From assembly GCA_003439945.1 (NCBI GenBank), contig QVRM01002481.1, positions 55,001 to 119,000 on the forward strand: 64,000 bases of DNA. The letters run 5' to 3'. Below the pieces are notes generated by a model. It saw only the letters and a list, made by a program, of their open reading frames with translations, did not search any database and was not told where the DNA came from. The position numbers were made by a program, and so were the translations under genes. Origin of the DNA: Dermanyssus gallinae (lineage: Eukaryota; Arthropoda; Arachnida; Mesostigmata; Dermanyssidae). Of the stretch, positions 1-12,198 are shown piece after piece. The first letter of the stretch is position 1, and each line of letters begins with the position of its first letter.

Positions 1-359
1 CTCACAGGACACACACAGCCAGCCACCCGCCCATACACCGACCGACCGGCCAGTTGCCAGTTGCCTATGCAGGAACACGCGCTTCCACATTCACGCAGAA
101 CAGACGATACACGCACACACAAAAACCACTCAAAAGAGAGAACTATCAGAGAGAGATTATCCCGCACCTACCAGGTCAGGAAGCGAATGGAACGCGACCA
201 ATCGAATGACCGACGCCGGAAAAAGCGGCGAGGGCAACGTCCTTGAAAGCAGACGAACCGTACATTTACATACATACATACGGCCAATGCGGCTGACTGG
301 AACGGCAACGTTGAGTAAATCCCTTTCCCCAGCTGGCGATGGCGCCCGATCAACATACA

Positions 360-395
<36 letters not shown>

Positions 396-460
396 CATTT
401 GGTGTCATTATATACAATTTGAACACTTCAGCGGCGAGGAACACATCTAACTGCGCTACC
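1..460. other. non-coding stretch with a TA microsatellite
   Basis: I see no gene here. The only structure is a (TA)n run at about 361-392 and short CA/ACAT-rich patches near 110-125 and 265-280. The open frames in this interval translate low-complexity or TA repeats (YIYIYI) and have no recognisable domain. Confidence 0.6.
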
Positions 461-462
461 TC

Positions 463-1434
463 TGCCGAGACCTCAGTCGCTTTTCCCTACCACTCTAACA
501 AAAAATTGCTGAATTGGTCCTGTAAGAGGTGACTTAAGCCTAACTCTAATTGTTTCCAGTGCCGGTACGCAAACCGCTAGGGAATACACAAAGCGGTTTT
601 TTGCCGACCGCGGCAAGCATAGAACAGGCTTCATATATTGCGCAAAATTTGCCGCTGAAAGATGGCCCCACACCCTACCAAGACTCCAGCTCAACCGTGG
701 TACAATCTTAAGCTAAAAAAGACGCACTGCGGCACCCAGAGACAGTCGCCAAATGTTTCTCACCTCTGTGTGAATAGAGGCAACAGCCGCTCGACACCTG
801 TAGGCGATGTGCTGGGTAAAGGTCGCTCCCGTATGATGTAAATACGGGAAGGAGCTGACAAACTCCAGCGGTTGGCCACAACAGGGTATTACGTCTGCTG
901 CAGCCAATCGACTCCCAGGGGGGACTTAATGGCCTTTCGTCTTCCGCGAATTTGTTTGCAGGTCCTCACGGTAAAGGCAACTTTCTACGTCGCCAAAAAT
1001 TCGACGAAGGGCACCACGGTCCCGGTAGGCCACTACTATGTCATCCGCATACATAACGACGACGGTGTTTCTAAACTACTTCCGCACATGGCGGGCTAGG
1101 TCTGCAATGAGCAAGGAGAACCCCAGGCAACTGAGAGGTCACCTTGAGGGGTCTCTACGTTTTAACTCAGCTGCAAGGTGCCTTCACCCCTTATGCTTAC
1201 TTCAAGACGGTCTTCAGCAAGGAAGCTGGAGAGCACTCGTAGGAAAGAACCACCTACCCCAGCTTGTCGAAATGAATTGACTAGTAAGTGACGCGGAGCT
1301 TTGTCGAAGGCCTTGACGCAATCGATAAAGACGGCGTACAAGTGACCCCTGGGCACAGCCAACACCCGCTCAACTTCCGACTGAAGTACATGAATCGCGT
1401 CTTGTATACCTCGACCCTTCCTGAATCCGAATAT
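463..1434 (-). pseudogene. decayed non-LTR reverse transcriptase fragment
   Basis: Read on the minus strand, this stretch encodes pieces of a LINE-type reverse transcriptase spread over several frames. The 5' part carries FRKGRGIQDAIH followed by a palm motif A, YAVFIDCVKAFDKAPRH (around 1,270-1,430). The catalytic motif C appears as VVMYADDIVVA, with YADD encoded at 1,040-1,051. Downstream pieces (QPLEFVSSFPYL, then WSLGRVWGHL and LPRSAKNRFVYSLAVC) match the connection/thumb and C-terminal region. At least three frame changes and stops separate the pieces, so it is dead even though the YADD residues survive. It is 5'-truncated at a short TA run at 1,431-1,447. The clade is not resolved. Confidence 0.8.
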
Positions 1435-1446
1435 ATATATATATAT

Positions 1447-2203
1447 ACAGGGTGTGGGAAAAATATTTTTAAAGCGATACATGGCATTGTAGAGCTCGTT
1501 AAAGCAAATATTTTTTCCAATGGAACATGGTCTCTGAGAAGTCTTGTTTCCGAGTGAGAGTGAAATGACTACAATTTGTGACACTGGTGTTTTTGCCCGA
1601 CATAGGAGCACAAAATGTGCAATTGCGAGACAACTAGTTCTCCTAGACAGAAGCTAAGCACACCGCCTTGCTCGTGAAAATTCTGCTTCTTCCGAATAAC
1701 ATATAAGGCCGGGCAGAAGATGCGACATGGCCCCATAGAAGAGAATTTGCCAAAAAGGAAGTTTTTTATTAGCTTTCACGCCAAATACCTCAAAATAATT
1801 ACCCTACGACCACGCACAGCGCTCACAACAAACATATTCAGACAAATGCATTTCATGACGATCACTTTGGTACCAAACGTATGGCAATGCGAGCCGCGGT
1901 TACAGAGCAATTAATAGTTTTCGGAGGGCACGCCGAGATTGAGTGCATGCATAAATGACTTTATCCCAGAAATACTTGAAGAGCGATATATGGAATTGTA
2001 GAGCTCGTTAAAGCAAATACTTTTTCCAATGGAAAATGGTCTCTAAAAAGTCTTGTTTCGGAATGAGAGTGATATTACTAAAAATTGTGTCACTGGTGTT
2101 TGTGCTCGACATAGGAGAATAAAATGTGCTATTGCGAGACAACCAGTCATCATATACAGAAACAAAGCACAAAAATATAATTTTGTAACACCCTGTATAT
2201 ATT
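1447..2203. mobile_element. CAGGGTGT-ended non-autonomous element with duplicated inner module
   Basis: The segment starts with ACAGGGTGT and ends with ACACCCTGT, an inverted terminal repeat, with TATA sequence on both outer sides (possible TA target duplication). Inside, a module of about 200 bp occurs twice in direct orientation (about 1,447-1,660 and 1,950-2,165). Both copies share blocks such as GTAGAGCTCGTTAAAGCAAA, TTTTTCCAATGGAA and GCGAGACAAC. There is no coding capacity. It looks like a MITE or a composite of two MITEs of a TA-targeting DNA transposon. The same module recurs at 2,240-2,430, 2,741-2,840 and 18,414-19,020. Confidence 0.6.
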
Positions 2204-2239
2204 CAGAGTCATTCATATAAATATGTACTCATTTTAAAG

Positions 2240-2430
2240 TTAGGTAGCTCTCGGCAAAAAAATAAGTTTTCCCAATGGAAGGAGGGGGCGGAAACATTTT
2301 GTTTAGGAGAGAGAGTGACATCTATAAAAGTTGTTTTTCTGCTTTTTTTCTCCTACATAGTTGTGTCCTACATAGATGTAATTTCTCCTACGTTTGCGGG
2401 AGAACCAGTCAACGCTTGAAGGAACCGATT
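2240..2430 (+). mobile_element. third, diverged copy of the CAGGGTGT-family module
   Basis: It shares the order of blocks with the neighbouring element: CCAATGGAA, a purine-rich AGGAGGGGGCGGAAAC block, GAGAGAGTGACAT, then CTCCTAC and GGGAGAACCAGTCA. It is more diverged than the two copies at 1,447-2,203 and lacks visible ends. Confidence 0.4.
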
Positions 2431-2739
2431 ATACCGGCGTGATCGGTGGAAAACGCAATTCGCAACGGGCTTCACTAGCTTGCGTAGCGAAAAGCGAATA
2501 GCCAGATTAAGGAAAGTCATAAAAAGTCGATATTTTGTTATGTCTTACGCTAACGCTTCGTAAAAAAATCGTAAAATGTTTCTATCACGGCCAAAAATGT
2601 ATGTCAAGACCACTCTCACGCAATAGCAAATTTAATGCCCACCATTTTCGCACTAACGTGATGGTGCTGCGTTACGTAGTTGTCAAGTAACTAAGCTTTT
2701 TCGATAGCCATATCGAAAGCGAAGGCATGCATACTTCCA

Positions 2740-2845
2740 CAGGGTGTATGAGAAAGTTGGGCAGAACTCAGCAAGAGAATAATTTTCCTAATGGAATGAG
2801 GGGGCGGAAACGTAATAAAGTTGAACAAGACCGTTAAGAGGTTAA
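2740..2845 (+). mobile_element. partial copy of the CAGGGTGT-family module
   Basis: It begins with CACAGGGTGTATGAGAAAG and continues with TTTTCCTAATGGAATGAGG and GGGGCGGAAAC, in the same order as in the copies at 2,240 and 18,414. The right end is not visible. No coding sequence. Confidence 0.4.
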
Positions 2846-3262
2846 AGACCTGGATATTTTCAGCGCTTCTCACCACTGGTCTGATCTTGCATACGACAAT
2901 CCCCACGTCTATACCAGATAAATAGTTCATGGCATTCATCACCTGGACTGTTCGAATGCGAACTTCCACGAAGAGTACACAGAGTGCACTGACGACTGTG
3001 CTTTCAAGTGTGTGCGATTGTAATATAAATTGATGAATAAAATTGTCTAGTAAAAAAGTGTGTACGAAGTATCATGCGTCTGCCTCCCTGGCCCTTACGA
3101 AGACATCACTGCACTGCCTCTCTCGAACGACACGCCGAGAGCACCTGACAAGAGCATAGGTATTAATGGTATATGCATACTCAGGGGTCAATGTATTTTG
3201 TATGGGCATATGTCTTTCCACCGGACAATTAGAATTGGTTTGATTAGCTACTGTTTGAGCAA

Positions 3263-3265
<3 letters not shown>

Positions 3266-3346
<81 letters not shown>
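3266..3346. repeat. (TA)n microsatellite, about 80 bp
   Basis: Uninterrupted TA dinucleotide run ending directly at the first base of a SINE-like tRNA head (3,347). Confidence 0.95.
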
Positions 3347-3348
<2 letters not shown>

Positions 3349-3460
3349 AAGGTGGCTTAATGGCAAAGCCATCGCCTTGCATTCGGGAGGCCGTGGGTTC
3401 AAGACCCGGACTGGCCACTCTTAAACGGGTTTTCATGGCTTCTGATTTAGACCTCTCTCC
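3347..3460 (+). mobile_element. tRNA-derived SINE, family A, diverged copy
   Basis: The segment has a tRNA-like head with an A-box-like GGTGGCTTAATGGCAAAGCC and a B-box GGGTTCAAGACCC, followed by CGGACTGGCCACTCTTAAA. It is clearly related to the copies at 5,988, 9,046 and 60,330 but more diverged. It is wedged between two TA runs (3,266-3,346 and 3,463-3,480). Confidence 0.8.
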
Positions 3461-5804
3461 TATATATATATATATATATAACTCTCTCTATACAGAATGG
3501 ATAGCTCAAATTGAAGCATTGGAATGCATTAAATAGTACCATGATAACTAAGAAATGGAAGCGTCAAATACAGGCGAGCGCAGATGTTGAAGTTGTCAAA
3601 GAGGTGACATTAATGTGGAACACATTAGCGGTATCCAGTGCTTACATGTAGTTCGAGTAAATCAACGTACATTTTCTAGTTTGTATCTTCCAGAAAGTCT
3701 CGTTCAAACAATTTTAAAATCGTTCGCATTTAATATTCTAGTGTAAGCTCAGTTTTATTCCTCGCAAAAAAGGCTATCATAATTTATGTTTGATTTATGC
3801 TGGAAGCTGTTCTCTCTTACCTCCACTAAACACGGCGTGAAACCAGCTACACCCTGACTGAGACTATCACCTCATCAATAATTATTTCCGAGCCTTTCTG
3901 TTATTTTAACCTTGTTATTTAAAGTGAGCGCGGTGTCCCTCCGTTTGCTGATTCAATTATTAATATTCTACTGCATCTTCTTCCTGCATCTAGTGTATGC
4001 ATCATAAACTGAAGAAATGCTTCTCACCTGGTGCTGTCTATTCGGTGTCCCGCAAAGGTCGTGTCATTCAATAAATGCGACCGGAGTATACTTAGAGCAA
4101 CAATCGAATATACCACGAAATATATGCAGGTGGTCTAAACACTTACTCAACCAACGACGAGGGCTCCAGCGAAACTGACAATTGTTGCATCGTAGTGTGA
4201 GAACGTAAAATGGCAATATCTGGATCTCAAAGTGCGATATCAAAAACATTACTTACAAATCTGCCAACTTTCTTCAAAATACGCCAATCAGAGAAATGAC
4301 TAAATTTAAGGATCAGGATACCACATTCCACTGTCCTTTGCAACTCAGAACACATATAATAATCTTAATCCTATACTTTGTGTCTATCATTCATAATGTT
4401 AAACTGAACATTGTGTTTGTACGCCTACCGCCCTATCAATTCCAAAGGTAGTTTACGGTACAGATAGTTTAGACTAGGTTTGTCAAATTCGTTGCTTGTA
4501 AACGCACTGATTTGTAATTTGCTACATCGCTATCAATTTTTATGATTTTTAGAAGCGAGTCGCGTATCACATTGTGAGATCCCTAAATCTCGAGATCAAG
4601 TGGTGCAGGTGGTACACAATAATATCTTCCCTTTCAATAACGTAGCATGTTGTATTAATGCATATTCCAATGACCAAGTTACCTACCTGATACAATATAC
4701 ACCATGAAAGCTGGCTTGATCCTATATGGTTTAGATTCAAAGCTGCTCAGATGCCCAACTTTGTTAAGGACATTATTAGCAATAACTAAAAATAGCCTAA
4801 GTAGAAGCAGAAGTTGGCCAAAAGTATATACCCTATTATTTTCCTTCAAGTTATTTCACAGAGAGGTAACAATATTGCAACATCTTAACAATAGTGTCCA
4901 TTAGTTTTATAGTAGCTTAGCGAGGGGTTGGGTGTATAAAGGCCATATCGTCCCCAGGCCGAACAATCTAGCAATTAGGATGTATTTCAACGCTGCTTTG
5001 ATAGGATTTATTTCAACGCTGCTTTGTTTATTGCAACAACTATTTGCATTAGTAATAATAATAATGTTTAATAACAAAGCAATGTCACAATGCGCACACT
5101 TAAGTTTCTCTTTTCTAAGGCTTGAACAGGAAACTGAAAACACATAATCCGTGCATCGAATGCTTTATAAACCCAATACTTAACACGGCAGAAATGTGTA
5201 GATATGCGTCGATGTTGTAACTTTGGTTACATATGGCAGGAGTGACTAAGCGGCCGCTCCTCGGGTCCGGCAAAGGTAGCGTATCCGAAATACGACTGCT
5301 TGTCGGAATGCTACGACGCCTACAGATTTCTGCATCTCAGATGTGCTATATGCAAATCCTTCATGGCTAAGTGTAATCCTTCATGTAAAGCCTTAGCAGT
5401 CTGGTAGATATACAGAGTTCGTGTACGTCCAACAATTTGTGCAGATATATCCGTGTAGTTGCACATTCATCGTATATCATTATCATCATCGTCTCGTGGT
5501 ACAGCGACAACCACCGATTACCTAGCTGTGTATATGTACAATCGCCTGAATACACTATCTAAATTGTGTTTTTCGGCTGAACCACACGTTCCAACTACCT
5601 ATTTGGCGCGTTGTTTGCCATCTCCGTTTCTGGTCTTGCCATTAGTCAGATAATAGCCAACGTGTACAGCGACGAAAGGTAATTCAAATTGAGTGTGAGT
5701 TGAACATCTGTTCAAATTTGATCAAATTTCGCGGTTCTATTCGAAAACGGCGGCACAGTGTCCAGGCAAAGCCAATCATACGTGGGTGCGCAAAACCTAT
5801 AAAA

Positions 5805-6239
5805 TCAGTCAGATACAACATTGGCCTGGTTCTGGAAGATTGCGGGAAACCAGTACTCCTCCTCCTCACCTGCGGCGTCTAACCATAAGAGGTTTTCCTG
5901 GAGCAGTTCGTTTAGTACCTGAATAACAAACAAGAAAGATGACATTTAAACACTGATAGCATACACATAAAACACCTTTACAAAACCGAGCAAGATGGCT
6001 TAGTGGCAAAGCCTTTGCCTTGCATTCGGGAGGACTGGGTTCGAGACCCAGACCGGCCACTCTTAAATTGATTTGCATGGTTTCCAATTTAGACAAGGTA
6101 AATGCCGGAGTGGATTAAAGTTAGCCATGACATGAAAAAACCGTACACGACCCTTACGGAAAATTAAAAAAAAAAATTATATACTGTAGAGAATGCAGGA
6201 GTCGGGCACGCGTATATATATATATATATATATGAACAC

Positions 6240-6300
<61 letters not shown>

Positions 6301-7492
6301 TATACACATCATATTTATTCACCATAGTTGTTGATTCTCATCATGAATCTTAACTCTCTTAGTCAAATCTTCGGTGTCGCCTGGTTCTACTAATATGACA
6401 GTATATATAGTTAGCAGATACTATCCATCCAACAAAGTTAACCCACTAATTTTTAGTGTAACAACACATCAAATTTTGAATTTGACACAAGATAAATAAC
6501 TAAAATTATACTGTAATCATATATTTGATTACAAGTAAGCCCAATACTTACTTTATAAAACTAACACAATACATATTATGTAATTTCTAAAGTTTTTATT
6601 AATATTATAAATATAAAAATTTACTATTTATTTTCTAATTTAAAATCTAAAAATGTAAAATTCTTCCCCCTTTTTTCATTTTTTTTCATAAAACTCCCAC
6701 AGAATTAAATTGACATGTTAAAATATAATAAATCAGATTAAGAGATAAATAAATGTCTACGTCATAATCCCGTCTTTATCATATAAATGGAAATAATAAA
6801 AAAAAGTTTAATTTGTAGTAGGATTGGATTGACACACATGGCCTGCTGAAGTTATAACAATATCTCGTTCACACGCGCCTGTAACGAGTAAGAGTCTAAT
6901 GCCGAACATTTTAGAACATGATATCGACAGATATTGCACTCACCACAAAACTTACATACACAGTCGTTAATATCATAACATTCACCTTTGAGGCACATAT
7001 AATGGTGATAACCATGCCATGTTACCCTGCACAATAATGGTCGGTTACTTTGGAAGGCACGTTTCCATTTCTCTGAGCGAAAAGCAGGTCCATCTGTGTA
7101 GTTACACATAACAAAATGTACGTTTCGGTCTTCCCTGAATGCTCTGTACATGTCGAGTGTATTTGTACTGGTCGGTAATTTGTGTAGGACTAAGTTTTCT
7201 ACCAGAGTACGTTCTCCGCATAATTCTAGTGCTAGGGTAGCTGACGCGTTCTTGGGTAATCCCAGCACACGCTTCACAACGCACGCCTTTACGCGGTCTA
7301 AATTTTTGAGATCGCGTAATGTTAGGTGCGGCGCAATTACTGGGAGACAGTACTGAAGTATCGGGGTAATTTTCATATTAAATATTTTCATTGCTGTGTC
7401 AAGATCTACGTCTCGAATGTCCCCGAGTAGCATAATCGCCGTCGTGGCCTTTGCTCGCAGTTCCTCGATGTGTCTGCTAAAAGTCAGTCGCG

Positions 7493-7530
<38 letters not shown>

Positions 7531-8065
7531 CCCTAGTGTCAGAGAGAGATATCTAGAGTTTTCTTTACAGTCCTTGTGGCAACATGACCGCTGACTCTTA
7601 GCGGTATGATTTATCATCTAGTTTCAATGAGCATCAATCAAAGAAAATCAGTCAAACATCAGCTAGGCGTACAACAACTTTCGCAATGCCTTCAAGTATC
7701 CTTATAGTCTAGTCAGCAGGCACTTGCATACCGCCTCCCTGAAACCAGACCTGCATTCCCAAAAACATTAGATGGCCCACAACGATGCACCTCTTCGCTC
7801 ACAAAATTAAACGATGGCTTTTAATTTTACAGTCTGATTCAGGTCTATAATCATTTATTATTCGGCGTTGTAACAAACGTACCAAACGCTGTTTAGAGTG
7901 CTTGTAATAAAATTTATTATGGTTACATATTGTGTGAAGTGCTTATACGAAGCATTTTTTGGATTCGAGTTTGATTTTCTTCTTCCTTGTCTGATTCATT
8001 TTATTTCAACCAATTTTACCGACAGCCTGAACATTGCAAAATGCAGTTCTGTGAATTAACCATGT

Positions 8066-8118
<53 letters not shown>

Positions 8119-8397
8119 TATCAATCCTACAGTGTCCAGCCACTTTATGTAGACCATCCAGTGGTGTTAATAGTTTTAAAGCACTTATTCAATTCGACTC
8201 ATTTTTGTCATGCCATAATTTTGTTCAATGTAAACAGTGTTCAATAAAACGGAAATAAAAAAAATAAAATATGCTCAGCTCACCTTGATACAACGTTGAT
8301 CTGGCCAACTATACTGCTTCCGAAGGATAGATACGCTCACCTACATAAAACATCACAAAAGAAGTTTATGTCTAGTTTTATACGATGCTTTCTTTGG

Positions 8398-8429
<32 letters not shown>

Positions 8430-11400
8430 TTATGGGACCGTCTTTTCCGGGAGGGAAATGTATTTAAATTCAGTAATTAATAATTTGTAACTGATATGAG
8501 CTATGATTGCGCAGCATACACACACGTGTAAAATGTATCTACAAGTAATTTCTATAGCCTAACCTATATATATATAGAGAGAGAGAGAGAGAGAAATCTA
8601 AAAGCGTGTTAATATATTTCAAAGAAATAACTTGAAATGCCTTTTTTACATTAAAAACTTATTGTTAGTCGCGTATTTGAAATGCACGTTACGACCAGCT
8701 ATGTGCAGCAAGTACGCACTACCCAATCGTACTGCTTTTGGACTCAACTGACTATCAGAGATCTACCACAGATAACTAAATTTTTAAATTAAATATTCAT
8801 TAATACACGTTTATAAGTGTTATTGTATGCTAGCTGTGAGATATATATATGTATATATCGCAATATCCCTTTCTCTTGACTATTGTAAATAAATTAAACA
8901 CCAATTGATACGCCAGCACAGAGTTGGTAACCAGAAGTCGTTTCGTAGCCGGCATTTGACAGGCAGACACTAGAACGCGCCACACAATACTATTATCTCC
9001 TGATTTATTGTGATGTGATGCGTAGGGCATTTTATTTCTACCTTAATGGGGGGTTGGATGGTAATGCACCATCTCTTTTAATGAGACATCTGTGCTCCCC
9101 GTTTTTTTTTCGATCATGGTCGATTATTAGTCCACTCCGGCATTCACCTTGTTTAAATTGGAAACCATGAAAACCAATTTAGGAGTGGCCGGTCTGGGTC
9201 TCTCTCGAACCCAGGCCTCCCGAATGCAAGGCAAAGGCTTTTGCCACTAAGCCATCTTGCTCGGCATTTCGATAGATATGTGAATATCGTCTATCGACGA
9301 AATATACCCAGTACACATTTCCCACAAAGGGATCACTTGCTCTTGATGTTAGCAGGTGAGTACGTGCTCCTACTGCACGTACCATTCCGTGGTGTATCTC
9401 GCCAGCCTGTATAACAGAGCTCTGATCGATTGACAGTTCCCGGGCAACACTCTGGACGTAGGTCTCTGGACCCGTTTGTATGACTTGGAATCCGTTGCCT
9501 AAGACACGAATTTTCTTAATGGCTGTCAGCAGGTCTGACCTACTGATGTCGCCGCGATTCTTTCCTGCAAACAGGATAAAACCAGCGTAAGCAATAAGCG
9601 TATGTGAGTTAAAGCTTTACCTTCAGAAGTTCGACGCAATACTAACTCCATTATTGTTTACGAGTCGAGATCAGCAAACACCAGTTGAGATTCAAATCGT
9701 TTAAAATCTGCATAGATATGCCGGCAGGCATAAAGAAAGAGTGTGCGCAAACGAGAACAGAATCGGCAGCGTTGCGGATCTCGGACCGTGTAGATGTGTT
9801 CCAATGTTTTCTGTCCAGACCGTCCATAGGCGGCAATGCAATAAGAATGCGTACAACAAGATGATGCCACAAACCACAAACCAGCCGGCGAGACAATTGA
9901 GCTTTTGAGAATGAAGTGTCCCGGACGGGTAATCTCGCGTAACGAGGACATTCACTGACCTTCAAGATATTTTGATTTAACGCCGTTAGACTTCTCCGGT
10001 GCATTTTTTTAAAGAGTATAGCTCAAGCTAATCATCCCATCACTAGCGAACTAAAGACTATCACTCGAGCGTACATTAATCAAAAATATATTGTGCCTGA
10101 TGTACGAAAAAAATGGGTATCCCGCACACAGCTTGTAAAAATTAAATAGGTTATTACCCATATTTTTTTGTGAGAAATTGCATTATATCTGTAATAAAAT
10201 AAAAATAAAAATATTTCTATCTTAAACACTCTTCTTTTTATGTTACTTAACAGATATCAGACTATTTTGCGAACATTCTATATATAAATATTCGACTACA
10301 CATGCTATATACGTATAATGTATGCATATATATATATATATATATATATACCGCGACGTATCCGGTTGAGTAGCTCCGTAAGGGAGATGAGTCCACCGTT
10401 GACGGGTTGTGTTGCCAGGCAGATTTCTATAATTTGGACCGCAAGTTCGTAATAGAGATCACCCACACCGAGCAGATTCGCCCAGAAACCCTTCGACGAC
10501 GCCAGCGGATCGACGCCGATGTTCGCGCACATTTCCTGCAAATACGATTAAAATAACAACATCTTGGTGGCGTTAAACGAGACGTGATTGGCTCTTAGAC
10601 TTCCTTCGCAACTAAATCAACATTGGTCCTCTGTTAAAGATGATGACTTTAAAATCATATAGATCACTATGAGGGAGTCAAGATCATCAAATGCACAAGA
10701 CCGTGTAAACGTATCAAAACAAAATGCAGTAAAAGCACGTAGGTGCTTAGTTATATAAAGTGCAAGTGTTTTTTTGTAGCCTACCGTTTGTAGCTCGTAT
10801 TAGACCTATATATACGTGCCTATTTAGCCAAGGTAATTGTTAAGATGAATATCTATTAAACGTAAGTAAGTAGCCAATATACTCGCCCTTGGATGGCTCC
10901 AAGGCTCAGTTGTGTAACCTGTTGTAAATTCTCTATTGAAACCTTTGGCGGTCCAAAGTACCCGCAGTCTGGTGGCGGCGTAAACATTTTGTCCGATTAT
11001 GGCCATGATACATGCCGAACAAAGGCTATTGTGACGGCGTAAGCAGCTGACGCAAGCTCAGATATAAGGTGATAAAACGAAATGCTAGCAGCTGAGATCG
11101 GCAGCGCAATTTCATTGTATTTTGTTCTCCCTGAACACACGTCTCAGTTAAGACAGCTATGCGTTAGGTTTTCCGACATAACAATTTGAGTTATACAACT
11201 AACAAGTGTTAATAGCAACAAATAATGTACCGTTTCGCATGCGAAAAATAAGGCTTGTCAATATTGTGATGTTACGCGGTTATAAGTCTATAAAAGCGAT
11301 GCAATATTTTACACATATATGAAATGGCTTTTATGGTATCTACATACATTGCAACCTACACTCGCGTGCGTGTGTAAATATAGCCATAAATGCCACTTAA

Positions 11401-11721
11401 TGTATGTATGTGTGTAAGATGTCTGATTAGTTAACGCTATAACAACGAGTCTTGGGACAAAGGTGAAACTACAAAATACACAGTAGACTGACAGTTCACG
11501 TGTGTGTGCTCACAATCTTAATTGTCTCAATGTCTGACTAACGATATTTAAAATGTGATACAATTTAAAACTCGCGAAAACGAATTGAAGTTGAAACGAA
11601 TCAGGAGTTAGGTGACACTGAGATATATATATATATATATATATCTTGTGTTGTATATATGTATATACATGTTAATAAACATCTATAAATGCGAGCATTA
11701 CTAATCCCTCTCTCTCTCTCT

Positions 11722-11776
<55 letters not shown>

Positions 11777-12198
11777 AAACAAAATCTACAAGCAGTTTTT
11801 AGCTGTATCGTTAACGTATCTAGATAACGTAACCATCTACTCTTTAGCACTATAAGACCTCTGGTAGAACTTGAACTGTTCTGTTAGCCACAGGAAATAA
11901 GCGGGGTGTAATAATATTATAACTCCAAATTATTACACACACACATATAAAAAATATATATAATATATATATATAAATAAGCAGACAAACTAACCTGAAA
12001 TTTACGTCGAAACTCCGCATCCTTCTGAATGGGCTTCGCGTGTTTGGCTGCAAAATCTTCTAGCTTTGCCTTGAAGGCCTCGATCTGTTGATCAAGCTGC
12101 TGCAGCTCGATGGCCGCCAGCTGATCTCCCTTCTGGCGAAATTTCTCGTCAGCCAGGCGCGATTTCTGCACCGCTCCCACGCCGATCCGACGACGCAT
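5805..12198 (-). CDS. SNF8: ESCRT-II complex subunit VPS22/SNF8 (five exons)
   Basis: Coding exons on the minus strand are complement(11,995-12,198; 10,352-10,535; 9,383-9,564; 8,284-8,340; 5,805-5,918). Together they give 741 nt, 246 residues plus TGA; human SNF8 has 258. All introns are GT-AG and all phases match. Exon 1 ([20 protein letters not shown]) is the N-terminal helix. Exon 2 carries the hallmark [15 protein letters not shown] and [19 protein letters not shown] of the first winged helix. Exon 3 ([17 protein letters not shown]) and exon 4 ([19 protein letters not shown], only 19 codons) lead into the second winged helix. Exon 5 ends [19 protein letters not shown]. The family forms the core of ESCRT-II with VPS25 and VPS36 and sorts ubiquitinated membrane proteins into multivesicular bodies. 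Introns hold SINEs, a retrotransposon fragment and TA runs. The ATG at 12,198 aligns with the family start. Apart from exon 3-4 being inferred from protein alignment, the model is secure. Confidence 0.95.
5988..6178 (+). mobile_element. tRNA-derived SINE, family A (in SNF8 intron 4)
   Basis: Head GAGCAAGATGGCTTAGTGGC (A box) and GGGTTCGAGACCCAGACCGG (B box and its pairing arm), then a body with CCAATTTAGACAAGGTAAATG and GCCGGAGTGGAT, ending in an A-rich tail at about 6,165-6,178. It is antisense to SNF8. Confidence 0.85.
6213..6306. repeat. (TA)n microsatellite pair
   Basis: Two TA runs (6,213-6,232 and 6,240-6,306) separated by GAACACG. They lie in SNF8 intron 4. Confidence 0.9.
6852..7495 (-). 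pseudogene. 3' end of a non-LTR retrotransposon ORF2 (in SNF8 intron 4)
   Basis: An open minus-strand frame without stops runs from the TA run at 7,496 to a stop at 6,852. It reads [20 protein letters not shown] and then [20 protein letters not shown], typical of the thumb/C-terminal region just after the reverse-transcriptase core of LINE ORF2. It finishes with a cysteine/histidine cluster ([19 protein letters not shown]) resembling the zinc-knuckle at the end of many LINE proteins. The catalytic core is missing, because the element is 5'-truncated at the microsatellite. The intact frame suggests a fairly young insertion. It lies in the same orientation as SNF8. Confidence 0.75.
7496..7526. 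repeat. (TA)n microsatellite
   Basis: TA run that truncates the retrotransposon reading frame at its 5' side. Confidence 0.9.
7560..7690. mobile_element. SINE-like dispersed repeat, family B, diverged copy
   Basis: It shares ACAGTCCTTGTGGCA, TTTCAATGAGCAT, CAAAGAAAATCAGTCAA and CATCAGCTA in the same order with 51,408-51,592 in TRRAP intron 12. The tRNA-like portion seen in that copy is not recognisable here. Confidence 0.45.
8069..8108. repeat. (TA)n followed by CA repeat
   Basis: A TA run of about 37 bp grades into ACACACACACA. It lies in SNF8 intron 4. Confidence 0.9.
8399..8477 (-). mobile_element. 3' end of polyadenylated dispersed repeat, family D
   Basis: Read on the minus strand, a 46-bp unique part ends AAAAGACGGTCCCAT, followed by an A-run of about 11 bases and then (TA)n. 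The same order occurs on the plus strand at 13,108-13,186. The sequence, poly-A and TA order is that of a retroposed element end. Confidence 0.5.
9046..9264 (-). mobile_element. tRNA-derived SINE, family A, near full length (in SNF8 intron 3)
   Basis: In minus orientation it starts CCGAGCAAGATGGCTTAGTG and has a B-box arm interrupted by a small CTCT duplication. The body runs through GGTGAATGCCGGAGTGGA and GGGGAGCACAGATGTCTC and ends at ACCATCCAACCCCCC. It is nearly identical over its whole length to the copy at 60,330-60,559, which suggests recent activity. It lies in the same orientation as SNF8, 119 bases past the exon 3 donor. Confidence 0.85.
10327..10351. repeat. (TA)n run forming the SNF8 exon 2 donor
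   Basis: On the minus strand exon 2 ends at 10,352 and the intron begins GTATATATAT, so the 5' splice site is the first dinucleotide of the microsatellite. Confidence 0.8.
10553..11994. other. SNF8 intron 1, no further gene
   Basis: AT-rich intron with TA runs at 11,621-11,644 and 11,725-11,774, the second preceded by a (TC)n tract at 11,708-11,722. I see no coding or mobile sequence in it. Confidence 0.5.

Larger units (their letters stand above)
2846..5804. other. intergenic, no recognisable gene
   Basis: AT-rich sequence downstream of SNF8. It holds a long TA run, one SINE head and scattered short open frames without domains. A short direct repeat, ATTTCAACGCTGCTTTG, occurs twice at about 4,983-5,025. 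I see nothing else I can support. Confidence 0.5.

Noticed and set aside
9651..10004. Three overlapping minus-strand open frames inside SNF8 intron 2
   Set aside because: All three frames are open over about 280 bp, so none is favoured. No domain is recognised, and the flanking SNF8 exons join perfectly without them.
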